Positions 24,738 through 31,561 are shown, counted from the stretch's first letter. The stretch is 40,158 nt of DNA from Flavobacteriales bacterium (GCA_020853105.1 JADYZM010000054.1:1-40158), one strand, 5' to 3'. Notes: generated by a model from the sequence alone, not told the origin. Program-made: numbers and translations.

Positions 24738-25711
24738 AAAATAAGATTAAAGATGTATCCTGATATGATGATACATAGTGTTACTACAGCAAAAAATATA
24801 GCCAACATTTTTCCTGTCATTACCTTTTTCAGTAGCATCGCTTCTGGGAATGATAATGCTACAACTGCCATCGAAAAGGCAATTGTAGTACCTAATGGAA
24901 CCCCCTTCTGGACTAAAACCTCCATTATAGGCAATATTCCCGCTGTGTTGGTATACATAGGCACTCCGAGTAATACGGCAATTGGCACAGCCAATGGATT
25001 ATCTTTACTAATGTATTCCTCAAAAAAGTTGATTGGTATAAATCCATGCATTAATCCTCCAATGGCAACACCTATAATTATGTAAATTGAAACACCTTTT
25101 ACAATGCTCATAGCTTCGGAGAATATAAAAGGCAGTCTTTTAATTAATGGCGTTTTTTCTTCTTTAAATTCATCATTCGCTTTTGCTTTATTTTCTATTA
25201 GTTGTTGCACCCAAGGAGTAAGCAATTTTTCTAATTTCATTTTGCTTAAAATAAATCCGGCAACCATGGAAATAATAATACCACTTATTACATAAATTAG
25301 CGTTGCTTTCATTCCAAAAAGACCTAAAAACAACGTAACCGTGACTGCATCCACTAAAGGAGATGAGATAAGAAAGGTTAACGTTACTCCAAGGGGAATT
25401 CCACCCTGCACAAATCCAATAAACAAGGGAACGGAGCTGCAAGAGCAAAAAGGAGTAACTGTTCCAAAGAAGGATGCGAAAAAATAATCTAGGCCATACC
25501 ACTTTCTTTTTTGAAGAGCATAACGTACTTTCTCTATTGGAAAATAGGAATTGACAATACCCATTAATATGCTCATAAAAAAGAGTAAGATGAAAATCTT
25601 TATGGTGTCAAATACGAAAAAATTCAATGCATCTGCAAAATGATTTCCTTTTACTAAGCCCAGAAGGTTGTAAGTAAACCAATCAGCTAATTGTTGTGTC
25701 CAGTCAAACAT
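24734..25711 (-). CDS. ArsP/YraQ-family permease
   Basis: 325 residues, eight or more membrane helices in two halves. The family signature TPFCSCSSVPLFIGFVQGGIPLGVTLTFLISSPLVD is intact, and the second half has YTNTAGILPIMEVLVQKGVPLGT. Family members include ArsP, which exports trivalent organoarsenicals, using the Cys residues; others are uncharacterised. The arsenic context favours organoarsenical export. It lies 27 bp after the rhodanese gene and overlaps the DinB gene by 4 bp. Confidence 0.82.
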   Translation of the reverse strand: MFDWTQQLADWFTYNLLGLVKGNHFADALNFFVFDTIKIFILLFFMSILMGIVNSYFPIEKVRYALQKRKWYGLDYFFASFFGTVTPFCSCSSVPLFIGFVQGGIPLGVTLTFLISSPLVDAVTVTLFLGLFGMKATLIYVISGIIISMVAGFILSKMKLEKLLTPWVQQLIENKAKANDEFKEEKTPLIKRLPFIFSEAMSIVKGVSIYIIIGVAIGGLMHGFIPINFFEEYISKDNPLAVPIAVLLGVPMYTNTAGILPIMEVLVQKGVPLGTTIAFSMAVVALSFPEAMLLKKVMTGKMLAIFFAVVTLCIIISGYIFNLIL

Positions 25712-25738
25712 ATTTGATTATTTAGTTAGGTTAAGAAA

Positions 25739-26122
25739 CTAACAACAGCCAGAAGTTGAACAACAAGAATCACTGCCTGTAACTACTGATGTGTTTCCTT
25801 TGGTTGAGAAGCCTTTTTGTACCCAACGAGCAATACCGTGTTGCATATTCACCACATTGGTATAACCGTGATTCACTAAAAATCCTGCAGCCCTCAAACT
25901 TCTTCCACCACCTTTGCAAACCATCACTACATCTTGGTCTTTGGGGATTTCGTTGAACCGTTCTTCAAATTCACTTAGAGGAATATTGATGATATTAGGT
26001 ACATCGTAAGACAATTCTGCTACTTCCTCTTTTTCACGGACATCAACCAACAATGCTCCGTTTTTTACCCATTCCTGCGTTGTGGTCGGGCAAATTTCTT
26101 TTACTAATGTTTGATTTTCCAT
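25739..26122 (-). CDS. Rhodanese-like protein with Cys-rich tail
   Basis: 127 residues. Rhodanese domain: GALLVDVREKEEVAELSYDVPNIINIPLSEFEERF, with active-site loop CKGGGRSLRAAGFL and HGIARWVQKGF. The C-terminal tail SDSCCSTSGCC has four cysteines in two pairs, like the tail CCSPNSGCC of the ArsM remnant at 14085; such tails could bind metalloids. It follows the small thioredoxin gene by 4 bp. Confidence 0.86.
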   Translation of the reverse strand: MENQTLVKEICPTTTQEWVKNGALLVDVREKEEVAELSYDVPNIINIPLSEFEERFNEIPKDQDVVMVCKGGGRSLRAAGFLVNHGYTNVVNMQHGIARWVQKGFSTKGNTSVVTGSDSCCSTSGCC

Positions 26123-26126
26123 TGAT

Positions 26127-26363
26127 TTATTTTTTTAAGAGTTCAACAATTTCGCTCACTTGTGCAACTCTGCCCTTGATTTTGATTTGTTCGTCAATCA
26201 TTAATACTGGAGTGGTCAGAACATTGTATTTCATCATTTCTTCAATGTCTTCCACTTTTACAACATTGGCTTCAATATTTGATTGTTTGAGTGCTTCAAG
26301 CACATTGCTGTAGGTGGTTTTGCACTTTGGGCAACCTGGTCCTAATACTTTTATTTCTATCAT
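26127..26363 (-). CDS. Small thioredoxin-fold disulfide protein (TM0996/MTH895 type)
   Basis: 78 residues, with CPKC in IKVLGPGCPKCKTTYSN and cis-Pro in LTTPVLMIDEQIKIKG. This family of minimal thioredoxins often accompanies arsenic and organoarsenical permeases; the ArsE role in arsEFG clusters is possible but I cannot confirm it. It is the first gene after ArsR, with its own operator-controlled promoter at 26387-26433. Confidence 0.85.
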   Translation of the reverse strand: MIEIKVLGPGCPKCKTTYSNVLEALKQSNIEANVVKVEDIEEMMKYNVLTTPVLMIDEQIKIKGRVAQVSEIVELLKK

Positions 26364-26386
26364 ATTTTTGATGTTTTATTGATTCA

Positions 26387-26433
26387 GTTCGCAAATGTAC
26401 GAACAATTATTCGTAGTTCGTAATATTACGAAC
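26387..26433 (-). promoter_or_regulatory. ArsR operators and promoter of the thioredoxin-permease operon
   Basis: Three overlapping or adjacent palindromes: GTTCG-N8-CGAAC (26387-26404), TACGAA-N6-TTCGTA (26398-26415) and the perfect 18 bp GTTCGTAATATTACGAAC (26416-26433). The first contains, on the minus strand, TACATTTG (26392-26399), a -7 element, 28 bp from the start codon at 26363. A bound ArsR dimer would cover the promoter. Confidence 0.75.
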
Positions 26434-26448
26434 AAAATGTTAAAAAAA

Positions 26449-26754
26449 TTATTTAAATACTTTGTTTAACAATGATTTAGCGAGTGCAAAATTTTCTCGG
26501 TTGATGCAGTACTTTGTTGACGGTGGTGTAATATCGCCTTGAATTAAACCTGCGTCTTTCAATTCATTCAAGTGTTGAGAAAGGGTTGATTTAGCAATTG
26601 GAAGCTCTTCTGCCATATCACCGTGATAGCAACAAGCCTTAGAATTGAGTAATTCTAAAATGGCAATTCGGACTGGATGTCCTAAGGCTTTCGCAAACCT
26701 TGCAGTCTGTTCTTGTTCTTTCGTGAAATAATCGTTTTTAGTAATGCTTGGCAT
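26449..26754 (-). CDS. arsR: ArsR-family metalloregulator
   Basis: 101 residues, winged helix: AKALGHPVRIAILELLNSKACCYHGDMAEELPIAKSTLSQHLNELKDAGLIQG. The pair CC in KACCYHGD lies at the start of the helix where metalloid-binding cysteines occur in Bacteroidota ArsR proteins. It represses in the absence of metalloid. Operators lie upstream of itself (26771-26788) and of the next gene (26387-26433), so two promoters should respond together. Confidence 0.88.
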   Translation of the reverse strand: MPSITKNDYFTKEQEQTARFAKALGHPVRIAILELLNSKACCYHGDMAEELPIAKSTLSQHLNELKDAGLIQGDITPPSTKYCINRENFALAKSLLNKVFK

Positions 26755-26770
26755 CTTTCATCTTTTTATT

Positions 26771-26788
26771 GTTCGCAAAGGTACGAAC
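26771..26788 (-). promoter_or_regulatory. ArsR operator with embedded -7 element, autoregulatory
   Basis: GTTCGCAAAGGTACGAAC, 17 bp upstream of arsR, differs at one base from the site at 26387-26404. On the minus strand it contains TACCTTTG (26776-26783), a -7 element. Confidence 0.7.
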
Positions 26789-26861
26789 AATAATTTAGAA
26801 AACGATTCGATGCAGTCAACTATTTGTCTCGGGTGGTGGGTGGGCTTTGGGTGCGGCTGGG

Positions 26862-26936
26862 CAAAATTAAATGTGCTGTTTAGTGTCGGCTTGTGGGAGG
26901 GGAAACAGCTCTTTTAATTTTGTGAAGCGTTGGCTT
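26862..26936. repeat. Structured hairpin, right boundary of the arsenic segment
   Basis: CAAAATTAA-ATGT-GCTGTTT (26862-26881), a loop containing GTCGGCTTGTGGG, then AAACAGC-TCTT-TTAATTTTG (26903-26922), followed by the direct repeat TGAAGCGTTGGCTT (26923-26936). The stems are unrelated to those at 22417-22482 but the internal loop is again ATGT opposite TCTT, here with the two arms in swapped order. With repeat F it fills the gene-free stretch 26755-27133. Confidence 0.7.
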
Positions 26937-26973
26937 TTTGTCTTTCATTTTCTGTTCGTTTATTGTCGGTGGT

Positions 26974-26983
26974 GTCGTCTTTT
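26974..26983 (-). promoter_or_regulatory. Cassette leader decamer, copy in the arsenic cassette
   Basis: GTCGTCTTTT (plus strand), 11 bp from the TAAC junction at 26995, the same sequence and spacing as at 17281. Confidence 0.55.
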
Positions 26984-26990
26984 AGGGTGA

Positions 26991-27125
26991 GGCATAACGT
27001 TTCGGGGGTTTGCGATGGCGGGGAGTTTTAGCACTAAACTTTATTCGGAGAACTGAACTTCCACTTTGCACAAATGTCTCTGCGAAGCACGGAACCCCCG
27101 CTATCGCAAACCCCATGTTAGCGGC
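26991..27125 (-). repeat. Cassette repeat copy F (attC-like)
   Basis: TAACG at 26995 and GTTAGCGGC at 27117. Stem: GGGGTTTGCGAT (27005-27016) pairs exactly with ATCGCAAACCCC (27103-27114); GCGGGG (27018-27023) pairs with CCCCGC (27096-27101), with one unpaired base between the two helices. The core TAGCACTAAACTTTATTCGG and CTGCGAAGCAC is shared with E. Confidence 0.85.
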
Positions 27126-27866
27126 TGGTTTTTTCAAAACCCGACAGTTGTTATTCTTTGTTTTAGTTTACCATTCGCTACTATCCATAAAACTTCATAA
27201 CCACCTGCTCCGTCACTATTCGAAGCAGAAATATAAATTGTTCTATTTTTCGTGTCAATATTAACTATTGTGTTATCTAAGTTTGGTTCGAACAAATTGT
27301 CAATTGGGAGATATATTCTATTCTTTCCCAAGGTTAAAGTGATTTGCCCGTATTGGTTTTTAGGAACATCTCCGTCCGTCCCCCATATTTCTTTTCCATT
27401 TATTTTTTCCAAATAACTCATTTGGTTTTTTGATGTATCTCCCTTATGATATTGCAACTTATTGTTCTTTGGTTGGAATTTCGTTTTGGTAACGATTAGT
27501 TTTATTGAATCTTTTTTAAAACTAATTGAAGAATCAGTTAAGTTATGATAAGGTATTTTGTCAAAGTCTTTTAAAAATTTCACTCTTGAATTATGAATGT
27601 AACCACTTTTCCTTTGTCTATTAAAATCGTAGTCAATTGGACGCCATTCTCCTTCTGCTTCCAAACAAAATACGATTTGTCCGTTAGTCAATGTGTCAAC
27701 AATATTGTTTGAAATGTTAGGTGAATTTCTGACGTTTACAAAACCGTCTTTGTCCGCAATAATTCCAAACTGTCCGAATGCTGTTTGACTAAAAATGCAG
27801 GTTAGTATTATTAAAAATTCTCTCATTATTTATGTGTCTTTCGTGTCTTCATAAACTTGCCGCTAA
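26998..27866 (-). mobile_element. Intact gene cassette: SH3 protein
   Basis: Starts with GCCGCTAAC (plus strand 27859-27867), the exact reverse complement of GTTAGCGGC (27117-27125) at the distal end of its own repeat. One gene, 0.87 kb, a normal cassette size. Confidence 0.7.
27134..27826 (-). CDS. Secreted SH3-domain protein
   Basis: 230 residues. Signal peptide about 1-18 (FLIILTCIFSQTAFGQ). A bacterial SH3 domain follows (GFVNVRNSPNISNNIVDTLTNGQIVFCLEAEGEWRPIDY...GYIHNSRVKFL). The rest, including a segment with INGKEIWGTDGDVPKNQYGQI and ITLTLGKNRIYLP, is unrecognised. SH3 domains of this type often bind peptidoglycan or proteins. It is the only gene of its cassette. Confidence 0.8.
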   Translation of the reverse strand: MREFLIILTCIFSQTAFGQFGIIADKDGFVNVRNSPNISNNIVDTLTNGQIVFCLEAEGEWRPIDYDFNRQRKSGYIHNSRVKFLKDFDKIPYHNLTDSSISFKKDSIKLIVTKTKFQPKNNKLQYHKGDTSKNQMSYLEKINGKEIWGTDGDVPKNQYGQITLTLGKNRIYLPIDNLFEPNLDNTIVNIDTKNRTIYISASNSDGAGGYEVLWIVANGKLKQRITTVGF

Positions 27867-27930
27867 CATTTCGCTAAACGTATTGCTGATATTTTTCACT
27901 TATACGAAAAGCTTCGATGCTAAAATAAGG
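27859..27930 (-). repeat. Cassette repeat copy H, left part only
   Basis: GCCGCTAACATTTCG, then ATTTTTCACTTATACGAAAAGC, which resembles the core of copy C (ATTTTTACCACTAAACTTGATACGAAG). No right half is recognised. A leader-like GTGTCTTC lies 13 bp to the left of TAAC. It marks the right end of the array and could be a decayed repeat or a primary attachment site. Confidence 0.5.
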
Positions 27931-28103
27931 ATTTAAAACTGAATAATTAATTTTTTATAGAGCAGCTAAATGTTTTCAAGTCTTACTTGTTGCAATTTGT
28001 ATAACAATTGAACTTGATAAAAGTTTCCTTTAAAATTATTAAGTATTCCACTTGTAATTAAACTCTTATTTTTGCTCAAAGGCGTAATTTTAGAAATAAA
28101 AAA

Positions 28104-28943
28104 ATGATTTTAATTGCAGACAGTGGCTCAACAAAAACCGATTGGCGGTTAGTAAACTCAGACAAACAGATACAATCGTTTCAAACCATTGGATTCAATC
28201 CGTATTACATTGCCAAACAACAAATGTTGGAAGAATTATCAAAATCTGCATTAGCAGATAATAAAACTTCGGTTACACATGTCTATTTTTATGGAGCCGG
28301 ATGTTCCTCTGTTGCCAAAAGCAGCGAGATAAAACAAACGCTCAATACTTTTTTTTCTAATGCAGAAATTGAAGTGAGCCATGATTTATTGGCAGCAGCC
28401 CGTGCCTTATGCAGAGAACAGGCAGGTTTGGTTGCAATTTTAGGAACAGGTTCCAACACGTGTTTTTTTGATGGAAGAACCATTGTTAAAAATGTTTCCT
28501 CTTTAGGTTTTATTTTAGGTGATGAGGGCAGTGGTGCTCATTTAGGAAAAACTTTTATTCAAATTCTGCTCAACAAAGAGATTTCTTTAGATATTCAATT
28601 AAAATTTGACGAAAAATTCAATCTGACCTTGCCAGATATTTTAGATGCTGTTTATAAAAAACCGCTCCCCAATCGATTTTTAGCTCAATTTGTACCTTTT
28701 ATACTCGAAAACAAAGGTAATAATCAGATAAAAGAAATAATTCATACCTGTTTTCAATCATTTTTTACAAAACATGTGTGTAAGTATGACAATTACCAAC
28801 AATATCCTTTGCACATTGTGGGTAGTGTAGGGTATGTTTTTAAAACAGAGTTAGAAAAAGTTGCAAACTCGAATCGGGTAGAACTTGGAAAAATTATCAA
28901 ACAGCCTGTCGATGAATTGGTAAAATATCATCTCGGAAATTAA
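28104..28943 (+). CDS. BadF/BadG/BcrA/BcrD ATPase family, N-acetylglucosamine-kinase-like
   Basis: 279 residues of the ASKHA superfamily. The phosphate-1 motif ILIADSGSTKTDWRLV is at the N-terminus, DLLAAARAL lies in the phosphate-2 region, and ILGTGSNTCFFDG and GFILGDEGSGAHLGK follow. The pattern is that of the Bacteroidota proteins close to eukaryotic N-acetylglucosamine kinase, which would phosphorylate amino sugars from cell-wall turnover. Substrate is inferred. It is the first core gene after the cassette array. Confidence 0.83.
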   Translation: MILIADSGSTKTDWRLVNSDKQIQSFQTIGFNPYYIAKQQMLEELSKSALADNKTSVTHVYFYGAGCSSVAKSSEIKQTLNTFFSNAEIEVSHDLLAAARALCREQAGLVAILGTGSNTCFFDGRTIVKNVSSLGFILGDEGSGAHLGKTFIQILLNKEISLDIQLKFDEKFNLTLPDILDAVYKKPLPNRFLAQFVPFILENKGNNQIKEIIHTCFQSFFTKHVCKYDNYQQYPLHIVGSVGYVFKTELEKVANSNRVELGKIIKQPVDELVKYHLGN

Positions 28944-29548
28944 ACACACTCTTTTTTTGACCAGCTAATCAAGGATTGCAACATTTCTCTTTGTAGGGTT
29001 TCGCCTTTGTCTTTTGTGTACCAAATCTGAAACTGTTCTTTAAGCTCACTCATTTCCATTGTTGGGTTTGCTTTTTCTCGTTTCATCCAATCTTGTAAAA
29101 ATTGTGGGCGAGGTCCCCATGTTCCTAATTCATTCCTGTTTTCATCTAAACAAATCAATTTTGGAATAGACTTGCCACCATTAGTAAGATATTGATTCAT
29201 TAAATCCGGATTTTCGTCACGTAAAATAATGCGAACTTCTAAGTTGGGTATGGTTTCCGACATTTTATACATAACGGGTACATTTTGAATAGCGTCTCCA
29301 CACCAACTTTCTGCAATAACCAGCCAAGTCATCTTCTTTTCCAAGTTTGAAGCTGATTTTTTTACTTCTTCCAGTATGGTTGTTGTTTTTAATATTCTTT
29401 TTAGTCTGGAGTAGTTCAATTTTGTGAAATCTATTTTTTCTTGAGTTTGTTCGTCTCCTGTTGTTCCGCCTTCTGCTGCCAGTTTTTCAATCAATTTATA
29501 AAATTCTTCAAATGAAATACTTCTTGAAATATCGTTTTTTGTTACCAT
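28940..29548 (-). CDS. Thioredoxin-fold protein with a single active-site cysteine
   Basis: About 202 residues from ATG at 29548; a start at 29569 would add seven residues. The thioredoxin strand-helix is VIAESWCGDAIQNVPVMYK: WCGD replaces WCxxC, so the resolving cysteine is lost and ordinary disulfide exchange is unlikely. The cis-Pro equivalent is KSIPKLICLDE. This variant is common in the phylum; function is unknown. Its end overlaps the convergent kinase-like gene by 4 bp. Confidence 0.78.
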   Translation of the reverse strand: MVTKNDISRSISFEEFYKLIEKLAAEGGTTGDEQTQEKIDFTKLNYSRLKRILKTTTILEEVKKSASNLEKKMTWLVIAESWCGDAIQNVPVMYKMSETIPNLEVRIILRDENPDLMNQYLTNGGKSIPKLICLDENRNELGTWGPRPQFLQDWMKREKANPTMEMSELKEQFQIWYTKDKGETLQREMLQSLISWSKKECV

Positions 29549-29590
29549 AAACTTTTTAATTTTGTGCAAAGATACACATATATAAATAAA

Positions 29591-29606
29591 TATATATATA
29601 TATATA
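29591..29606. repeat. (TA)8 tract between divergent genes
   Basis: Sixteen bases of alternating TA, within a longer AT run, between the start of the thioredoxin-fold gene (29548) and the likely start of mnmD (29621). Length change here could alter promoter spacing for mnmD. Confidence 0.8.
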
Positions 29607-29620
29607 ATTTTTTTACTAAT

Positions 29621-30295
29621 TTGTTTGGTTTAGAAATAAAATTGACTGAAGACAATTCTCACACGTTATTTGTTAGAGAATTAAACGAAACATACCACTC
29701 TGTAAAAGGAGCTATTCAGGAAGCACAGCATGTTTATATCCAAAAAGGGTTGGCAGATTATGTGAAACTCACGCAATTAAGCTCACTAAACGTTCTAGAA
29801 ATTGGTTTTGGAACCGGATTGAATACTCATTTGGCACATGAGTTTGCCGTTAAAAATAAAATAGAAATCAATTACACGTCAATAGAAGCATTTCCGATTA
29901 AACTTGAAATTATTAAACAACTCAACTATCCCGAATTAATTGAATTTAACCAAGAAAATTATTTTAAACTTCATACCATTGAATGGAATAAACCAACTGA
30001 AATAGATGAGTTTTTTAAGTTGCAGAAAGTACCTTCAAAACTGGAAAATACCGAATTGCCAACAACAACTTTTGATGTTGTTTTTTTTGATGCATTTGCT
30101 CCCGACAAACAGCCGGAAATTTGGTCTAAAGTGATATTTGAAAATTTAATGACCGCAATGAAACAAGGAGCATTTTTTGTTACCTATTGTGCAAAAGGAG
30201 AGGTAAAGCGAAATTTAAAATCAATTGGGTTTCGTCTGGAAACTTTGCAAGGCCCGCCCGGAAAACGAGAAATGATTAGAGCTGTGAAGCTTTGA
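29621..30295 (+). CDS. mnmD: tRNA 5-methylaminomethyl-2-thiouridine methyltransferase, MnmD
   Basis: About 225 residues from a TTG at 29621. Family proteins begin only a few residues before the conserved LTEDNSHTLFVRELNETYHSVKGAIQE; an upstream GTG at 29564 would add a Tyr/Ile stretch encoded by the TA tract, so the TTG is preferred. The AdoMet site is VLEIGFGTGLNTHLA, and FDAFAPDKQPEIW plus TYCAKGEVKR follow. It methylates the wobble uridine of certain tRNAs. The stand-alone MnmD (without MnmC oxidase domain) is usual here. Confidence 0.85.
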   Translation: MFGLEIKLTEDNSHTLFVRELNETYHSVKGAIQEAQHVYIQKGLADYVKLTQLSSLNVLEIGFGTGLNTHLAHEFAVKNKIEINYTSIEAFPIKLEIIKQLNYPELIEFNQENYFKLHTIEWNKPTEIDEFFKLQKVPSKLENTELPTTTFDVVFFDAFAPDKQPEIWSKVIFENLMTAMKQGAFFVTYCAKGEVKRNLKSIGFRLETLQGPPGKREMIRAVKL

Positions 30296-30310
30296 TTGAA
30301 AATTAAAGGA

Positions 30311-30802
30311 ATGAAGAAAGAGTATAAAGATAAATTAATGTGGGCAGCTCAAAATAAAGCCGAGTTGAGTTCTTTGAACAATAAACTAAAAAAAACCAAG
30401 CCCAATAAATTAGATGAAGTTGCTCATCGGTCACACGATAATGCTTTTAAGAAAATTGATTGTTTGCAGTGTGCAAATTGTTGCAAAACAATAAGTCCTG
30501 CAATTTACGAAAGGGATATTGACCGCCTTGCCAAACACTTGAGAATAAAGCCATCTGCATTCATTGATGCATACTTGTTAAAAGATGAAGTTGGTGATTA
30601 TGTAATGAAATCTCAACCTTGCCCTTTTTTGGATAGTGAAAATTATTGCATGGTTTATGAAAGTCGTCCAACAGCTTGCCGCGAATATCCACATACCGAC
30701 AGAAAACGATTTTTCCAATTGTTAGATTTATCGTTAAAGAACACAGAAATCTGCCCGGCAGTTGCAGATGTATTTCAAGAATTAAAAAAGGTATATTCTT
30801 AA
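30311..30802 (+). CDS. YkgJ-family cysteine-cluster protein
   Basis: About 163 residues from ATG at 30311, which follows AAAGGA; a TTG at 30296 is an alternative. The cluster CLQCANCC begins the metal-binding region, followed by PCPFLDSENYCMVYESRPTACREYPHTD. The eight or so cysteines probably hold a zinc or Fe-S site. It follows mnmD directly and may be co-transcribed; function is unknown. Confidence 0.83.
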   Translation: MKKEYKDKLMWAAQNKAELSSLNNKLKKTKPNKLDEVAHRSHDNAFKKIDCLQCANCCKTISPAIYERDIDRLAKHLRIKPSAFIDAYLLKDEVGDYVMKSQPCPFLDSENYCMVYESRPTACREYPHTDRKRFFQLLDLSLKNTEICPAVADVFQELKKVYS

Positions 30803-30805
30803 GGA

Positions 30806-31561
30806 TTATTTATTTTCCAGATATTCTTTGTGGCATTTTTGGATTTGAACCACAATCTCGTATTCAGTTGATTTAGCAATGAACTCATCACTAAAATCGC
30901 AAAAGAGCATAAACTTTGTAATTTCTTCGGGAATAGATATTTGAGTTGCATTTTGCACCAGAATATTATTGTATTTTGTTGCTAAAAAAGAGTTGTATCT
31001 GTCTTGTGCTAGCAATTCTTCATATCGTTTGTAGCTTTTGGCTTGCTTACTGAATAAATTGTAAAGAGCTGTTATGGGTCCGTCAAGAGTAACTCCTGCA
31101 CCTTGATTCATCTTTGAATATAAAAACAAACTATTTTTAAGAATAAACATACTGTTTTCAATTGTTTGTGTTGAATCTATTAATGAAAAATCAATTATGG
31201 CTTTTTTGAAATCTTCGTAATTTTTATAGGGAAAAATGGTTACAGTTTCAAGGGTGTAGCTGCGAGGCTCCATAAAAATTTGAGAAGGAATTTCAGTAGC
31301 ACTATATTTTAAAGATTCAAAACCCACCACTGAAAAAATTAATGTGTCGGTAATTCCTACCCGAAAATTAAAAGTTCCGTTGTTTTCACTGATAACTCCA
31401 TGTCGTGAAGAAATATTTAGAACATGAACAAAACCAATAGGAGTAGAATCTTTTTTACTTAAAATAGTACAATTCAAATCAATTTGATTGAATTGTGAGT
31501 ATGTAGGTTGTAGAATTATACACCAAAACAGTAAAAACAGTTGAACTTTATATGTATTCAC
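30806..31561 (-). CDS. Exported protein with carboxypeptidase-regulatory-like domain
   Basis: 251 residues. Signal peptide about 1-22. Residues 28-105 form a CarboxypepD_reg-like beta sandwich: LNCTILSKKDSTPIGFVHVLNISSRHGVISENNGTFNFRV...VVGFESLKYS, the domain also found before TonB-dependent receptors. The rest is helical with no family recognised. It probably acts in the periplasm or outer membrane. The convergent YkgJ gene ends 3 bp away. Confidence 0.78.
   Translation of the reverse strand: MNTYKVQLFLLFWCIILQPTYSQFNQIDLNCTILSKKDSTPIGFVHVLNISSRHGVISENNGTFNFRVGITDTLIFSVVGFESLKYSATEIPSQIFMEPRSYTLETVTIFPYKNYEDFKKAIIDFSLIDSTQTIENSMFILKNSLFLYSKMNQGAGVTLDGPITALYNLFSKQAKSYKRYEELLAQDRYNSFLATKYNNILVQNATQISIPEEITKFMLFCDFSDEFIAKSTEYEIVVQIQKCHKEYLENK

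Larger units (their letters stand above)
22228..26997 (-). mobile_element. Intact gene cassette carrying the arsenic segment
   Basis: Starts with GGCATAAC (plus strand 26991-26998), the exact reverse complement of GTTATGCC at the distal end of its repeat (22347-22354). Between about 22405 and 26936 lies an eight-gene arsenic segment with its own direct repeats and hairpins, so the original cassette may have been short and the arsenic genes a later insertion. Confidence 0.55.

Noticed and set aside
26890-26955. Short frame MKDKKPTLHKIKRAV on the minus strand between repeat F and the hairpin
   Set aside because: Only 22 codons, inside the leader and hairpin. It might be the start of an original cassette gene cut by the arsenic segment, but nothing supports translation.
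22219-27125. Repeats E and F as simple intrinsic terminators
   Set aside because: They lack T-runs, are much longer than needed, carry a conserved internal core, and their ends match cassette starts rather than gene ends.
15506-27930. CRISPR array
   Set aside because: Repeats are 110-140 bp palindromes separated by genes of 0.9-4.9 kb, with variable stems; no short direct repeats with equal spacers and no cas genes.
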